DNA of 64,000 nt from Burkholderia dolosa (GCF_902499135.1 NZ_CABVPR010000031.1:1-64000), one strand, 5' to 3'; numbered from the stretch's first letter, positions 46,104-56,532 are shown. A program made the numbers and translations. Notes: generated by a model not told the origin, from the sequence alone.

Positions 46104-47594
46104 ATGACTCCATTCGATACGAGCGTCGTGCCCAACGGCGACATCCTGATCGGCGGCGAGTGGCGGCGTGGCCGCGGCACTCCTTATGCGAGCCGCTATC
46201 CGGCCGACCAGACGCTGAACCTCGAAGTGTCGACCGCGAGCGCCGAAGACGCGGTCGACGCGATCGTCGCGGCCGACGCCGCGTGGCGCCGCGCCGACTG
46301 GGCCGCGCTGAAGCCGCATCAGCGCGCGCTCGTGCTGTACCGCATCGCCGATCTGATCGCGCAGCGTCACGAGGCGCTCGCGCAACTGCAGCGCCGCGAC
46401 AACGGCAAGCCGATCGGCGAGACGCGCGCGCTGGTCGCGAGCGCCGCGAATACGTTCCGCTATTACGCGGCGTGCGCAGAAACGCTCGACGAGGAGCTGA
46501 CGCCGTCGCGCGGCGATTATCTGACGATGAGCGTGTACGAGCCGATCGGCGTGGTCGCGGCGATCACGCCGTGGAATTCGCCGATCGCGTCCGACGCGCA
46601 GAAGCTCGCGCCCGCGCTCGCGGCGGGCAACGCGGTCGTGCTGAAGCCGGCCGAAGTCACGCCGCTCGCGTCGCTCGCGCTCGCGCGCATCTGCGAAGAG
46701 GCCGGCGTGCCGAAGGGCGTGCTGAGCGTGCTGCCCGGCAAGGGCTCGGTGATCGGCGACGTGCTCGTGCGGCATCCGCTCGTGAAGAAGGTGTCGTTTA
46801 CCGGCGGCACCGAAGTCGGCCGCGGCATCGCGCGGATCGCGGCGGACAAGCTGATGCCCGTGTCGCTCGAGCTCGGCGGCAAGTCGCCGACGATCGTGTT
46901 CGAGGACGCCGATCTCGATCACGCGGTCAACGGCGTGCTGTACGGGATCTTCGGCTCGTCGGGCGAAGCGTGCATCGCCGGCTCGCGGCTGTTCGTGCAG
47001 CGCTCGGTGTACGACGCGTTCATGAAGCGGCTCGTCGACGGCGCACGCAAGCTGCGCATCGGCGATCCGGCGCGGCCCGACACGCAGATGGGGCCGCTGA
47101 TCACCGCGAAGCACCGCGAGTCGGTGGAACGCTACGTCGCGCTCGGGCTCGATGAAGGCGGCCGCCTGCTGTGCGGCGGCGAACGGCCGACCGGCGACGG
47201 GCTCGACGACGGCTTCTTCTATCGGCCGACGATTCTCGAAGGCTTGCCGAACAGCGCGCGCATCTGTCAGGAAGAGATCTTCGGGCCGGTGCTCGTCGCG
47301 ATGCCGTTCGACGACGAAGCGTCGCTGATCGCGCAGGCGAACGACAGCGTGTTCGGGCTCGCCGCCGGCATCTGGACGCGCGACTACAAGCGCGCATGGC
47401 GCATCGCGCGCGCGCTCGAAGCCGGCACGGTATGGATCAACACGTACAAGCTGTTCTCGATCTCGACGCCGTTCTCGGGCTGGAAGGAGAGCGGGATGGG
47501 ACGCGAGAAGGGGCGGCTCGGCATCCGCGAATACATGCAGCAGAAGAGCCTGTACTGGGGCTTGAACGACGCGCCGCTGCCGTGGGCGAACTGA
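46104..47594 (+). CDS. aldehyde dehydrogenase
   Basis: 496 aa NAD(P)-dependent enzyme. General base Glu in LELGGKSPTIVF, nucleophile Cys in SGEACIAGSR, NAD motif TGGTEVGRGI. The family includes 2-hydroxymuconic- and aromatic-aldehyde dehydrogenases. The start at MTPFDTSVV lacks a strong ribosome site but the family N-terminus fits; 91 bp after the previous stop, the largest internal operon gap. Confidence 0.93.
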   Translation: MTPFDTSVVPNGDILIGGEWRRGRGTPYASRYPADQTLNLEVSTASAEDAVDAIVAADAAWRRADWAALKPHQRALVLYRIADLIAQRHEALAQLQRRDNGKPIGETRALVASAANTFRYYAACAETLDEELTPSRGDYLTMSVYEPIGVVAAITPWNSPIASDAQKLAPALAAGNAVVLKPAEVTPLASLALARICEEAGVPKGVLSVLPGKGSVIGDVLVRHPLVKKVSFTGGTEVGRGIARIAADKLMPVSLELGGKSPTIVFEDADLDHAVNGVLYGIFGSSGEACIAGSRLFVQRSVYDAFMKRLVDGARKLRIGDPARPDTQMGPLITAKHRESVERYVALGLDEGGRLLCGGERPTGDGLDDGFFYRPTILEGLPNSARICQEEIFGPVLVAMPFDDEASLIAQANDSVFGLAAGIWTRDYKRAWRIARALEAGTVWINTYKLFSISTPFSGWKESGMGREKGRLGIREYMQQKSLYWGLNDAPLPWAN

Positions 47595-47607
47595 AGGGGA
47601 TCACGCA

Positions 47608-48570
47608 ATGACCATCCTGGGTATCGAACAGATCACGTACGGCGTCGACGACCTCGCGACGTGCCGGCGCTTCTTCGCCGACTGGGGCTTGAACGAAGTC
47701 GCGCACGACGACACGCATGCGCGGTTCGAAACGATGAACGGTTGCACCGTGCTCGTCGTGAACGCCGACGATCCGGCGCTGCCGCCGGCGTTCGAAGCGG
47801 GGCCGACGCTGCGCGAGGTCACGTGGGGCGTCGCGACGCAGCCCGAACTCGACGTGCTGCGCGACCGGCTCGCCGGTCAGCCCGGCTATTACGCGAACGA
47901 CACCGCGATCGGCTGCATCGATCCGAACGGGATGGCGATCCGCATCGAAGTCACGCGCAAGCGCGCGCTCGACGTGACCGGCTCGCCGTCGAACGTGTGG
48001 GGCAAGACGCTGCGCGTCGATCGGCCGAGCCCCGTCTATGCGCGTGCGGAGCCGGTCGAAGTCGGGCACGTCGTGTTCTTCACGAACTGCCTCGACGCGC
48101 AGGAACGCTTCTATCACGACCTGCTCGGCTTCGAGACGTCGGACCGCTATCCGGGCCGCGGCGCGTTCATGCGCTGCGCGCCGCACGGCGGCCACCACGA
48201 CCTGTTCCTGCTCGCGCTGCCGACGGCGAAGCGCGGGCTGAATCACGTCGCGTTCACCGTGCGCGACATCCACGAAGTGTTCGGCGGCGGCATGCACATC
48301 GACCGCTGCGGATGGCAGACGCAGCTCGGCCCCGGCCGTCATCCGGTGTCGTCCGCGTACTTCTGGTACTTCCGCAATCCGGCCGGCGGGCTGATCGAGT
48401 ACTACGCGGACGAGGACGTGCTCACGCCCGACTGGCAGCCGCGCGAGTTCGAGCCCGGCCCGACCGTGTTCGCCGAATGGGCAGTCGACGGCGGCCTCGA
48501 CGGCAACACGCGTCGGCAGAAGAACGCGGACGCGCCCGAAGGCAAGTTCATGACGGAGCGCAAATCATGA
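47608..48570 (+). CDS. two-domain VOC/extradiol ring-cleavage-type dioxygenase
   Basis: 320 aa with two vicinal-oxygen-chelate modules, like BphC/XylE. The C-terminal module has the iron triad His (VGHVVFFTN), His (LNHVAFTVRD) and Glu (LIEYYADED). Suggests meta ring cleavage of a catechol made by the Rieske oxygenase. AGGGGATCACGCA precedes the ATG; the stop overlaps the next start (ATGA). Confidence 0.88.
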   Translation: MTILGIEQITYGVDDLATCRRFFADWGLNEVAHDDTHARFETMNGCTVLVVNADDPALPPAFEAGPTLREVTWGVATQPELDVLRDRLAGQPGYYANDTAIGCIDPNGMAIRIEVTRKRALDVTGSPSNVWGKTLRVDRPSPVYARAEPVEVGHVVFFTNCLDAQERFYHDLLGFETSDRYPGRGAFMRCAPHGGHHDLFLLALPTAKRGLNHVAFTVRDIHEVFGGGMHIDRCGWQTQLGPGRHPVSSAYFWYFRNPAGGLIEYYADEDVLTPDWQPREFEPGPTVFAEWAVDGGLDGNTRRQKNADAPEGKFMTERKS

Positions 48571-49808
48571 CCGACGACACGCACGCACACGCCGCGCCGC
48601 ACACGGTCGTCGTGATCGGCGGCGGCCAGGCGGCCGGCTGGGTGCTGAAGACGCTGCGCGCGGAAGGCTACGCGGGCCGGCTCGTGATGATCGCCGACGA
48701 GCCGCATCTGCCGTACGAGCGCCCGCCGCTGTCGAAGGCGGTGCTCGCCGGCGACGCCGACGTCGATACCGTGCGCATCCTGCGCGTCGACGAATTCGAC
48801 GCGCTGAACGTCGAAGCGTGGCAGCCGGAACGCGCGACGTCGATCGACCGCGCCCGCCGCGTCGTGAAGACCGCGAGCGGCCGCGAGATCGTCTACGACC
48901 GGCTCGTGATCGCGACCGGCGGCGCATCGCGCCGGCTGCCGGACGCGCTCGTGAACACGCCGAACCTGCATTACCTGCGCACGCTCGACGACGCCGCCGC
49001 GCTCGGCGAGAAGCTGCGCGCGAGCCGCCGCGTGCTCGTGATCGGCGGCGGCTGGATCGGCCTCGAAGTCGCGGCGACCGCGCGCAAGCTCGGCGTCGAC
49101 GCGATCGTCGTCGAAGGCGCGCCGCGGCTGTGCGGCCGGTCGGTGCCGCAGATCGTGTCGGATTTCCTGCTCGATCTGCATCGCACGAACGGCGTCGACG
49201 TGCGGCTCGGCGTGGCGCTCGCGTCGCTCGACGCGCAGCCGGCCGATGCGTCGAAAGTGCGCGCGACGCTCGCGGACGGCACGACGATCGACGCCGATTT
49301 CGCGGTGGCCGGCATCGGCCTCGCGCTGAACGCGTCGCTCGCGAGCGATGCGGGGCTTGCGGTCGACGACGGCATCGTCGTCGACGAATACGGTGCGACC
49401 AGCGACCCCGCGATCTTCGCGTGCGGCGACGTCGCGAATCATCACAACGGCTGGCTGAAGCGGCGCGTGCGGCTCGAGTCGTGGGCCAACGCGCAGAACC
49501 AGGCGATCGCGGCCGCGAAGGCGGTGCTTGGCGTACGCGCGCCGTATGCGGAGATTCCGTGGTTCTGGTCCGATCAATACGACGTGAACCTGCAGATCCT
49601 CGGCGATCTGCCGGCCGATGCGCAGCTCGTCGTGCGCGGCGATCTCGCCGCGCGACGCGCGACGCTGTTTTTCGTGGGCGACGGACACGTGAGAGGTGTC
49701 GTCGCCGTCAACAACGCGCGTGAGCTGAAGCTCGCGCGCAAGTGGATGAACCAGGGCCGGGCGGTGAATACGGAAGCCCTCGCAGACACGACCCAAGCGC
49801 TTGCCTGA
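48567..49808 (+). CDS. FAD/NAD(P) ferredoxin reductase of the oxygenase
   Basis: 413 aa, BphA4/RubB type. FAD motif VVIGGGQAAGWVLKTLR, NAD motif VLVIGGGWIGLEVAATARKLG, second FAD motif FACGDVANHHN. Supplies electrons to the Rieske ferredoxin at 37812; the three oxygenase components lie at the two ends of one operon. Confidence 0.94.
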   Translation: MTDDTHAHAAPHTVVVIGGGQAAGWVLKTLRAEGYAGRLVMIADEPHLPYERPPLSKAVLAGDADVDTVRILRVDEFDALNVEAWQPERATSIDRARRVVKTASGREIVYDRLVIATGGASRRLPDALVNTPNLHYLRTLDDAAALGEKLRASRRVLVIGGGWIGLEVAATARKLGVDAIVVEGAPRLCGRSVPQIVSDFLLDLHRTNGVDVRLGVALASLDAQPADASKVRATLADGTTIDADFAVAGIGLALNASLASDAGLAVDDGIVVDEYGATSDPAIFACGDVANHHNGWLKRRVRLESWANAQNQAIAAAKAVLGVRAPYAEIPWFWSDQYDVNLQILGDLPADAQLVVRGDLAARRATLFFVGDGHVRGVVAVNNARELKLARKWMNQGRAVNTEALADTTQALA

Positions 49809-49835
49809 CCGGCGGCAGACCAGGAGACACCCCGC

Positions 49836-51236
49836 ATGAGCACTTTCGACAACGTCGTGGCCGGTCGCGCCACGATCGAAGCTGCCGCCTCCACGCCCGG
49901 CGCGATCATCGCGCGGCTCGAGCGGCTTCCGGCCAATTCGATGCAGATTCGTGCGCGCGTGCTGATCGGCACCGCGACGTTCTTCGACGGCTTCGACGTG
50001 ATCACGATCGCCGCGACGCTGCCGCTGCTGATTCACAAATGGGGGCTGTCGCCGACGCAGATCGGCATGCTGATCGCGTCCGGCGCGATCGGGCAGCTGA
50101 TCGGCGCGTTCCTGTTCCCGGCGCTCGCGGAGAAGCACGGCCGCGTGAAGGCGATCGCATGGAGCTCGGCGGTGATCGGCATCACGAGCCTCGCATGCGG
50201 TTTCGCGCCGACGTTCGAGGTGTTCGTGCTGCTGCGGATCCTGCAGGGGCTCGGTCTCGGCGGCGAGCTGCCGGTCGCCGCGACGTACATCAACGAGATC
50301 ACGCGTGCGCATGGCCGCGGCCGCTTCGTGCTGCTGTACGAGATCGTGTTTCCGATCGGGCTGCTCGTGTCGATGGCGCTCGGTGCGTGGCTCGTGCCGC
50401 GCTTCGGGTGGGAGATCATGTATTTCGTCGGCGGGCTGCCGCTGATCCTCGCGCTCGTGCTCACGCATCTGGTGCCGGAATCGCCGCGCTGGCTCGCGTC
50501 GCGCGGGCGGCTCGCCGATGCCGCGCACGCGGTCGGCGCGTTCGAATCGTCGGTGCGCGGCGCGCTGCCGCCGGTCACGCAGACGGCCGCGTTCGACGAG
50601 ATGGTGCGTCAGCATCCGAAGCGCAGGATGGTCGATCTGTTCAGCGCCGCGTACCGGAAGCGCACGCTCGCGGTCGCGACGTTGTGGGCGACCTGCGGGT
50701 TCATCCAGTACGGACTGTCGACGTGGCTGCCGACGATCTACAAGAACTTCTATCACGCACCGCTGCAGCTCGCGCTGAATCTCGCGGTGATCGGCTCGGT
50801 GATGGGCGTGCTCGGTTCGCTCGCGTCCGCACTGCTCGTCGACCGGCTCGGCCGCAAGCCGGTGATCGTGTGGTCGTTCGTGCTGTGCGCGCTGTCGCTC
50901 GCGCTCGCCGGCATCTATCACGCGTCGTCGGTGTATGTGGTCGCGCTGTTCTGCTCGCTGTCGCTCGGGCTGATGGCTTCGGGATTCATCACCGCATATG
51001 TGTATACGCCGGAGCAATATCCGACCAGTATTCGCGCGTCGGGCTGCGGGCTTGGCAGCGCATGGCTGAAGATCGCGTCGTTCGTCGCGCCGATGGTCGT
51101 GCCGCACGCGATCGTCGGCGGCGATCTGAGTCCGGCGTTCTACCTGCTCGGTGCGGTGCCGCTGATTGCGGCCGTCACCGTTCATTTCGTCGGGATCGAG
51201 ACGAAGGGCAAGGTGCTGGAGGCGCTCGAGGCTTAG
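49836..51236 (+). CDS. MFS aromatic-acid:H+ symporter
   Basis: 466 aa, 12 membrane helices, AAHS-family signature FFDGFDVITIAATLPLL in helix 1 and a charged loop AEKHGRVKAI after helix 2. Imports an aromatic acid, which tells that the substrate is probably a carboxylate. The last gene of the operon; its 3' end is copied twice downstream (51237-51515). Confidence 0.93.
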   Translation: MSTFDNVVAGRATIEAAASTPGAIIARLERLPANSMQIRARVLIGTATFFDGFDVITIAATLPLLIHKWGLSPTQIGMLIASGAIGQLIGAFLFPALAEKHGRVKAIAWSSAVIGITSLACGFAPTFEVFVLLRILQGLGLGGELPVAATYINEITRAHGRGRFVLLYEIVFPIGLLVSMALGAWLVPRFGWEIMYFVGGLPLILALVLTHLVPESPRWLASRGRLADAAHAVGAFESSVRGALPPVTQTAAFDEMVRQHPKRRMVDLFSAAYRKRTLAVATLWATCGFIQYGLSTWLPTIYKNFYHAPLQLALNLAVIGSVMGVLGSLASALLVDRLGRKPVIVWSFVLCALSLALAGIYHASSVYVVALFCSLSLGLMASGFITAYVYTPEQYPTSIRASGCGLGSAWLKIASFVAPMVVPHAIVGGDLSPAFYLLGAVPLIAAVTVHFVGIETKGKVLEALEA

Positions 51237-51515
51237 GCGGCGTGGATGGGGCGGCCGTGGTCGGGAAGGGCGTGGACGTTTCTCTGCTTTCGATGCCGCC
51301 GATTGCGGACGCCGTCGTTCGTTTCGTCGGGATCGAGACGAACGGCAAGGTGCTTGAAGTGTCGACGCTTACGCGATGTGGATGGAGTGGCGGCGGTCGG
51401 GAGAGGCGCGGACGTCTCTCTGCGTTCGATGTCGCCGATTGCGGACGCCATCGTTCGTTTCGTCGGGATCGGAATGAACCGCAAGGCGCTCGAAGCGCTC
51501 GACGCCTAGCTGATG
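51160..51515 (+). repeat. three tandem degenerate copies of the MFS gene 3' end
   Basis: The stretch around TTCATTTCGTCGGGATCGAG at 51181, inside the MFS gene, recurs at 51318 and 51454 (spacing 137 and 136 bp). The copies include CCGATTGCGG upstream and CGCTCGA..GC near the stop. The two extra copies are untranslated or broken remains. Confidence 0.85.
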
Positions 51516-51594
51516 CGCGCGGAGCGACGGCGATCGGCACGGCGCGGACGTCTTGTACTTCGACGATCGCGTTGCATCCACGCGCGTATCGTTC

Positions 51595-52881
51595 TTATCC
51601 CGGCACGAAAACGCCGGCCGCGGCCGCCACCATCGCCAGCGTCGCGAGCCACCCGCCCCACGCGAGCGGGCCTTTGATCGTGAATTCGCCCATGATCCGC
51701 CGGTTCCGCGCCATCAGCATCATCACGATCATGATCGGCGCTGCGGTGACGCCGTTGATCACCGCGCTCCAGTACAGCGCGCGGATCGGATCGAAATGCA
51801 TGAACGTGATCGCCACGCCGCCGACGATTGCGAACGCAATCACCGCATAGAATTCGCGCGCGACGCTCGGCTGCAGCGCGAGGCTGTTGCGCCAGCGGAA
51901 CGTGCCGGCCGCCGCATACGCGGCCGAACCGGCAAGCACCGGCAATGCGAGCAGCCCGGTGCCGACGATGCCGAGCGCGAACAGCACGTACGCGAAGTGC
52001 CCGGCGAGCGGCTCCAGCGCGCGTGCGGCATCGGCCGACGTCTTGACGTCGATGTGATGCAGATGAAGCGTCGCGGCGGCCGTCAGCACGATGAAGAATC
52101 CGATCGCGTTCGATACGCCCATCCCGACCCACGTATCGAAGCTGATCCGGCGCAGCTGCGCGGGCGCCTGGCGCGGCACGCGTCGCAGCGGCTGGTCGGC
52201 CGGCTCCGCGCGCAGCTCTTCGACTTCCTGCGACGCCTGCCAGAAGAACAGGTAAGGGCTGATGGTCGTGCCGAGCACGGCCGTGATCGTGGTCAGGTAA
52301 GCGGACGTGAGCAAGATATGCGGCCGCACGACCGCGCGGCCGACTTCCGCCCACGGAATCGGCAGGATCAGCGCCACTGCGACATACGCGAGCAGCACGA
52401 GCGCGGTCCATTTGAGCAGATTCGCGTACCGTTCGTACGGAACGAAGATCTGCAGCGCGGCCGATACGCCGCCCAGGCAGACGACGTACAGCTGCTGAGG
52501 GCCGGGCAGCAGCAGGTTGACCGCGGCGCCCATCGCGGACAGGTCGGCCGCGATGTTGATCACGTTCGCGGCGAGCAGCAGCACGACCGTCGCATAGAGC
52601 AGCCATCGCGGATAGTGCTTGCGCATGTTCGACGCGAGGCCCTTGCCGGTCACGCGGCCGATTCGCGCGCTCACGAGCTGGATGGCCGTCATCAGCGGAT
52701 ACGTGAGCAGCAGCACCCACAGCAGCTGGAAGCCGAATTGCGCGCCCGCTTGTGAATACGTGCCGATTCCGGACGGGTCGTCGTCCGCGGCGCCGGTCAC
52801 GAGGCCCGGACCGAGACGCCGGAGCCACGTCGTTGCAGTCGGCTTATGCCCCGTCGGCTCGAGAAGTTCGTTGTCGTTCAT
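51595..52881 (-). CDS. Nramp-family divalent-metal transporter, divergent type
   Basis: 428 aa, about 11 membrane helices. Helix 1 has GAADDDPSGIGTYSQ in place of the DPGN of manganese transporters, and helix 6 (VGMGVSNAIGFF) lacks the usual MPH. This is the pattern of the Nramp-related branch, whose metal choice differs (some move magnesium or aluminium). GGGAGG lies 13 bases before the ATG at 52881; an upstream frame extension is not membrane-like. Confidence 0.9.
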   Translation of the reverse strand: MNDNELLEPTGHKPTATTWLRRLGPGLVTGAADDDPSGIGTYSQAGAQFGFQLLWVLLLTYPLMTAIQLVSARIGRVTGKGLASNMRKHYPRWLLYATVVLLLAANVINIAADLSAMGAAVNLLLPGPQQLYVVCLGGVSAALQIFVPYERYANLLKWTALVLLAYVAVALILPIPWAEVGRAVVRPHILLTSAYLTTITAVLGTTISPYLFFWQASQEVEELRAEPADQPLRRVPRQAPAQLRRISFDTWVGMGVSNAIGFFIVLTAAATLHLHHIDVKTSADAARALEPLAGHFAYVLFALGIVGTGLLALPVLAGSAAYAAAGTFRWRNSLALQPSVAREFYAVIAFAIVGGVAITFMHFDPIRALYWSAVINGVTAAPIMIVMMLMARNRRIMGEFTIKGPLAWGGWLATLAMVAAAAGVFVPG

Positions 52882-53331
52882 CGTTGCGGCCTCCCGGGAG
52901 GGACGCAAGCGATGCGCAATTCGCGTGCCCGGACGGAAGTACGAGCGCGCGGCCAGTCGGGCAATGTGCTGCGCGCGCGGCGTGCTGCGAAAGAGGGCCT
53001 TCGCGATCGCCGGGATATCGGGGAGCAGGCAAGCGGGTGATCGTCGGCGTGCGGCGGCCGGCATTGCTCGGTGTAGCGGTATTCCGCGGCGCGAGTTCTC
53101 CACTATCGCGAGGCGGGCGTTTCACGACCGACGACTACGAGCGGGAGTCGTTCGTTTGTCGGTTGGTCGCCGCATCGCACTGCGCCGTACGGCACGGCTC
53201 GGCACCGCAACGCCATGCGTATGTCGATGAATGCACGCTCGATCCCTGGCGTCGCGGTAATCAGTCGTTCGACGCAGATCGGCGGAAACCGAATCGCTTT
53301 CCGATCGATTTGCGGACCTCGCACCCGCGTG
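52882..53331. other. intergenic region
   Basis: 450 bp upstream of the transporter without a supported gene or recognisable riboswitch. Confidence 0.4.
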
Positions 53332-53580
53332 TCAGCGCGCCGCGGTCGCGACGTCCTGCGCGACGCGCCCCGTGATCAGGCAGCCCGACATGAACGCTTC
53401 GCGCTGGCTGCCGGCCGCTGCGGGGCCGAAGCCGCGGCCGAGCGCGTCGTCCTTGACCTGCTCCGCGCGCTGCTCGCAGGCGAGCGGGCTGGCGTCGCGG
53501 CCTTGCGCATGCAGAACCGCGCGGTCGCCGATCAGATACGCGAGCAGCGCGACGAAAGCGATGTGTACGGCTCGTCTCAT
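53332..53580 (-). CDS. small exported protein of unknown function
   Basis: 82 aa. A hydrophobic start (AVHIAFVALLAYLIGDRAVLHAQ) looks like a signal peptide cut after AHAQ-type residues (LHAQ/GRD); the mature part has two Cys (LACEQRAEQ, MSGCLITGR) that could form a disulfide. GAGGAGACGAACC precedes the ATG. Family not recognised. Confidence 0.65.
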   Translation of the reverse strand: MRRAVHIAFVALLAYLIGDRAVLHAQGRDASPLACEQRAEQVKDDALGRGFGPAAAGSQREAFMSGCLITGRVAQDVATAAR

Positions 53581-53932
53581 GGTTCGTCTCCTCGTCGCGC
53601 AAGCGTAACGCGGACACGTTCGACGAAGCACTTGGGGCTTCCCCGGTGAACGTCTGAAGAAATGACGGCAGGTCGGCGCGATCGCGTTCGGTGCGGCGTT
53701 CGCGTCGGATGCGGTAGCGAACGGTCGCTTACCGAACCGGCGAAAGATCGATATGAGTTTGACGAAGGTCAGAGCGCGAGCACTGTACGACGGTCGTGCC
53801 GCGATCCGCGGCGATAGCATCGGTACAGGTTCGATCGGAACGCGGCGGGAAGCCGGCGCCAGGCACCGGCGCCGGCGCCGCGCAAAGCAGCAAGAGGTCG
53901 AACGCCGCTATCGAAACAGTGAGGAATCCAAG
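53581..53932. other. intergenic region
   Basis: 352 bp between divergent small genes; nothing further supported. Confidence 0.35.
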
Positions 53933-54043
53933 ATGCTGAACGTCACTTCCGTCCTGATCAGTCTCGCGCCGTTGTGGGCGGTGCTGCTCGTCGCGTCGTC
54001 CGCGGCGACGTATCTCGTGTTCTGGCGCAAGGCCATCAAGTAA
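53933..54043 (+). CDS. 36-aa single-pass membrane peptide
   Basis: MLNVTSVLISLAPLWAVLLV, then ASSAATYLVFWRKAIK: one hydrophobic helix and a basic C-terminus. GAGGAATCCAAG is an excellent ribosome site. Such peptides often regulate a membrane partner; none is obvious here. Confidence 0.6.
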   Translation: MLNVTSVLISLAPLWAVLLVASSAATYLVFWRKAIK

Positions 54044-54232
54044 GCACTGAATCGCTCGCTGCTGCGCGGTTTGCGCGCATCGCGCGACTGGACCGCCGAT
54101 CGCAGCCGGCCTGTTGAGCAACTTCGGGCACGATCTGCGTCGGCGCGGCGCGCACCGGTGTGCCGTTCGCGACGCAGCGAGTCGGCGTCTGTGCGAAGCC
54201 CGCGCGCTTCCGGAATCGGCGCGCCGCGACGA

Positions 54233-54667
54233 TCATCGCACGGCCGTGATCGGCACGTTCGAGATGCGCATCAGGCTGTCGAGCACGCTGCGCCTGAACA
54301 TCGACGTCATCGCGTGAAGCGGATCGCGCTTCGGCGCCACGACCACGATTTCATCGCAGCCCGTTTCGGCGGCGACGGCTGCGATCGACGCAGCCACCGG
54401 CCCGACCTTCCGCACGATGCTGTACCGGACGCCGGCTTCCCGCAGAATCCGCTCCGCGCCCGCGAGGTCGTCGCGCGCAAACTGTTCCTCGATCGAACGA
54501 AGTCGCGACAGCGGATGAAACGCTTCGAGCCGGGTGGCTTCGAGCGGCGGCTGTACGTTGACGAGCACGACTGCCGACGCGCACCGTTCGCGGTACAGAA
54601 AGGCAGCATGACGAACCGCGTGAAGCGAGCGGACAGAATGACCGACCGGAACCAGCAGCTTGCGCAT
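54233..54667 (-). CDS. universal stress protein family
   Basis: 144 aa with the Usp fold start KLLVPVGHSVRSLHAVRHAA and end ISNVPITAVR. The ATP-binding Gx2Gx9G(S/T) motif is replaced by APKRDPLHAMTSMFRRSV, so it probably does not bind ATP, like UspA rather than UspFG. An AT-rich stretch with a perfect palindrome lies upstream. Confidence 0.88.
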   Translation of the reverse strand: MRKLLVPVGHSVRSLHAVRHAAFLYRERCASAVVLVNVQPPLEATRLEAFHPLSRLRSIEEQFARDDLAGAERILREAGVRYSIVRKVGPVAASIAAVAAETGCDEIVVVAPKRDPLHAMTSMFRRSVLDSLMRISNVPITAVR

Positions 54668-55047
54668 CGACGGCGCTCCAGGATCGACAGGTCTCCAGCG
54701 TAGTGCGGCATTGCAGCGAGCGGTCTAAAGAGTCCGCGCGGTCGCGTAAAAATTTCGTCAATGCCTGGCGATCGTATTGCGCTTATTGGAAATATAAGAA
54801 ATTTAAGTTTATGCGCATAAACGATTTCATCGATCGGCCGCTGCGCGGCACGACGATCGACTGACCGCCGCGCCGATTCAGTCCGATCCTCGATGAATAC
54901 GCGCCGAAAATATCGGAAGTCGTCCCGCGCGCGTCGCGTAGAGTAGAGCGTCGCGCAGCGGCGGCCGGCGTACATCGCGACGCCGCGCCGCGCCGATTCG
55001 CCGACCGGATACGGTCCGCTTCCCATCCCGATTTCAGGAGACCTCGC
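54668..55047. other. divergent promoter region with a 14-bp palindrome
   Basis: Between the Usp gene and the amidase. Unusually AT-rich around 54770-54830, with TTTATGCGCATAAA at 54808-54821, a perfect palindrome and candidate operator. Confidence 0.5.
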
Positions 55048-56532
55048 ATGCCGCACGGCGCCTCCCCGTCGCTTCTCGCTCCCGCCTCCATTCCCGTCGA
55101 TCCGATCGTGCGCCTGTCGGCAGGCGAGCTTGCGTCGGCGATCCGCACGAAGGCCGTGTCGTGCGTCGAAACGATGCACGCCTATCTCGACCACATCGAG
55201 TGCGTGAACGGCGCGGTGAACGCGATCGTCGCGCTGCGCGAGCGCGACACGCTGCTGGCCGAGGCGGCGGAAAAGGACGCGGCGCTCGCCCGCGGCGACT
55301 ATCACGGCTGGCTGCACGGGATCCCGCAGGCGCCGAAGGATCTCGCGATGACGAAAGGGCTCGTGACGACCTTCGGCTCGCCGATCTTTCGCGACAACGT
55401 GCCGCTGGCCGATTCGGTCGGCGTCGCGCGGATGCGCGCCGCGGGCGCGATCTTCATCGGCAAGACCAATACGCCGGAGTTCGGCCTCGGCTCGCACACG
55501 TTCAATGAGGTCTACGGCGCGACGCGCAATCCGTACGACCTGACGAAAAGCGCGGGCGGCAGCAGCGGCGGTACGGCCGCGGCGCTCGCCGCCCGGATGC
55601 TGCCGGTCGCGGACGGCAGCGACTTCGGCGGCTCGCTGCGCAATCCGGCCGCGTTCTGCAACGTCTACGGGTTCCGGCCGTCGCAGGGACGCGTGCCGCG
55701 CTGGCCCGCCGTCGACGTATTCATCCAGCAGCTCGGCATCGAAGGGCCGATGGGCCGCACGGTCGGCGACGTCGCACAGCTGCTCGCGATCCAGGCCGGC
55801 TACGATCGCAACGATCCGCTGTCGCTCGCCGACGATCCGGCCGTGTTCACACAGCCGCTCGACAAGGACCTGCGCGGCACGCGCATCGCGTGGGTCGGCG
55901 ACTGGAACGGCTACCTCGCGACCGAGCCCGGCGTGCTCGCGCTGTGCGAACAGGGGCTCGCGACGCTGCGCGAGATCGGCTGCGACGTCGACGCCGCGCT
56001 GCCTGCGTTTCCGCCCGAGCGCATCTGGCAACTGTGGCTCGCGCTGCGGCACTTGCTGTCCGGCGGCGGCCTGCTCGCGCACTATCGCGACCCGGCGCGG
56101 CGCGCGCTGCTGAAGCCGGAGGCGATCTACGAGGTCGAAGGGCTGCTCGCGATGCACGGTGCGGAGGTCTTCGACGCGACTGCGCAGCGTACCGCGTGGC
56201 ATCAGGCCGTGCTGCGCTTCTTCGATCGCTACGACTTCATCGCCGCGCCGACCGCGCAGGTGTTTCCGTTCGACGTCGAGCAGCGCTGGCCGAGCGAAAT
56301 CGCCGGCCGCGCAATGGACACGTATCACCGCTGGATGGAAACGGTCGTGCCGTGGACGCTCGCCGGCTGCCCGGTGATCAGCGTGCCGGTCGGCTTCAAC
56401 GACGCGGGGCTGCCGATGGGGATGCAGCTGATCGGCCGTCCTCGCGCCGATCTCGCCGTGCTGCAGCTCGCGCGCGGTTACGAGCGCGCGGCCGACTGGG
56501 TCGGCACGCGCGTGCCGCGCTGGATGGCCTGA
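55048..56532 (+). CDS. amidase-signature-family amidase
   Basis: 494 aa. Catalytic triad motifs: Lys in [12 protein letters not shown], cis-Ser in [16 protein letters not shown], nucleophile Ser in [13 protein letters not shown]. Hydrolyses a carboxamide to acid and ammonia. CAGGAGACCTCGC precedes the ATG. Convergent with the OprB porin. Substrate unknown. Confidence 0.93.
   Translation: MPHGASPSLLAPASIPVDPIVRLSAGELASAIRTKAVSCVETMHAYLDHIECVNGAVNAIVALRERDTLLAEAAEKDAALARGDYHGWLHGIPQAPKDLAMTKGLVTTFGSPIFRDNVPLADSVGVARMRAAGAIFIGKTNTPEFGLGSHTFNEVYGATRNPYDLTKSAGGSSGGTAAALAARMLPVADGSDFGGSLRNPAAFCNVYGFRPSQGRVPRWPAVDVFIQQLGIEGPMGRTVGDVAQLLAIQAGYDRNDPLSLADDPAVFTQPLDKDLRGTRIAWVGDWNGYLATEPGVLALCEQGLATLREIGCDVDAALPAFPPERIWQLWLALRHLLSGGGLLAHYRDPARRALLKPEAIYEVEGLLAMHGAEVFDATAQRTAWHQAVLRFFDRYDFIAAPTAQVFPFDVEQRWPSEIAGRAMDTYHRWMETVVPWTLAGCPVISVPVGFNDAGLPMGMQLIGRPRADLAVLQLARGYERAADWVGTRVPRWMA

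Noticed and set aside
48402-51185. 927-aa minus-strand open frame
   Set aside because: Antisense to the reductase and MFS genes, His/Arg-rich composition, no ribosome site.
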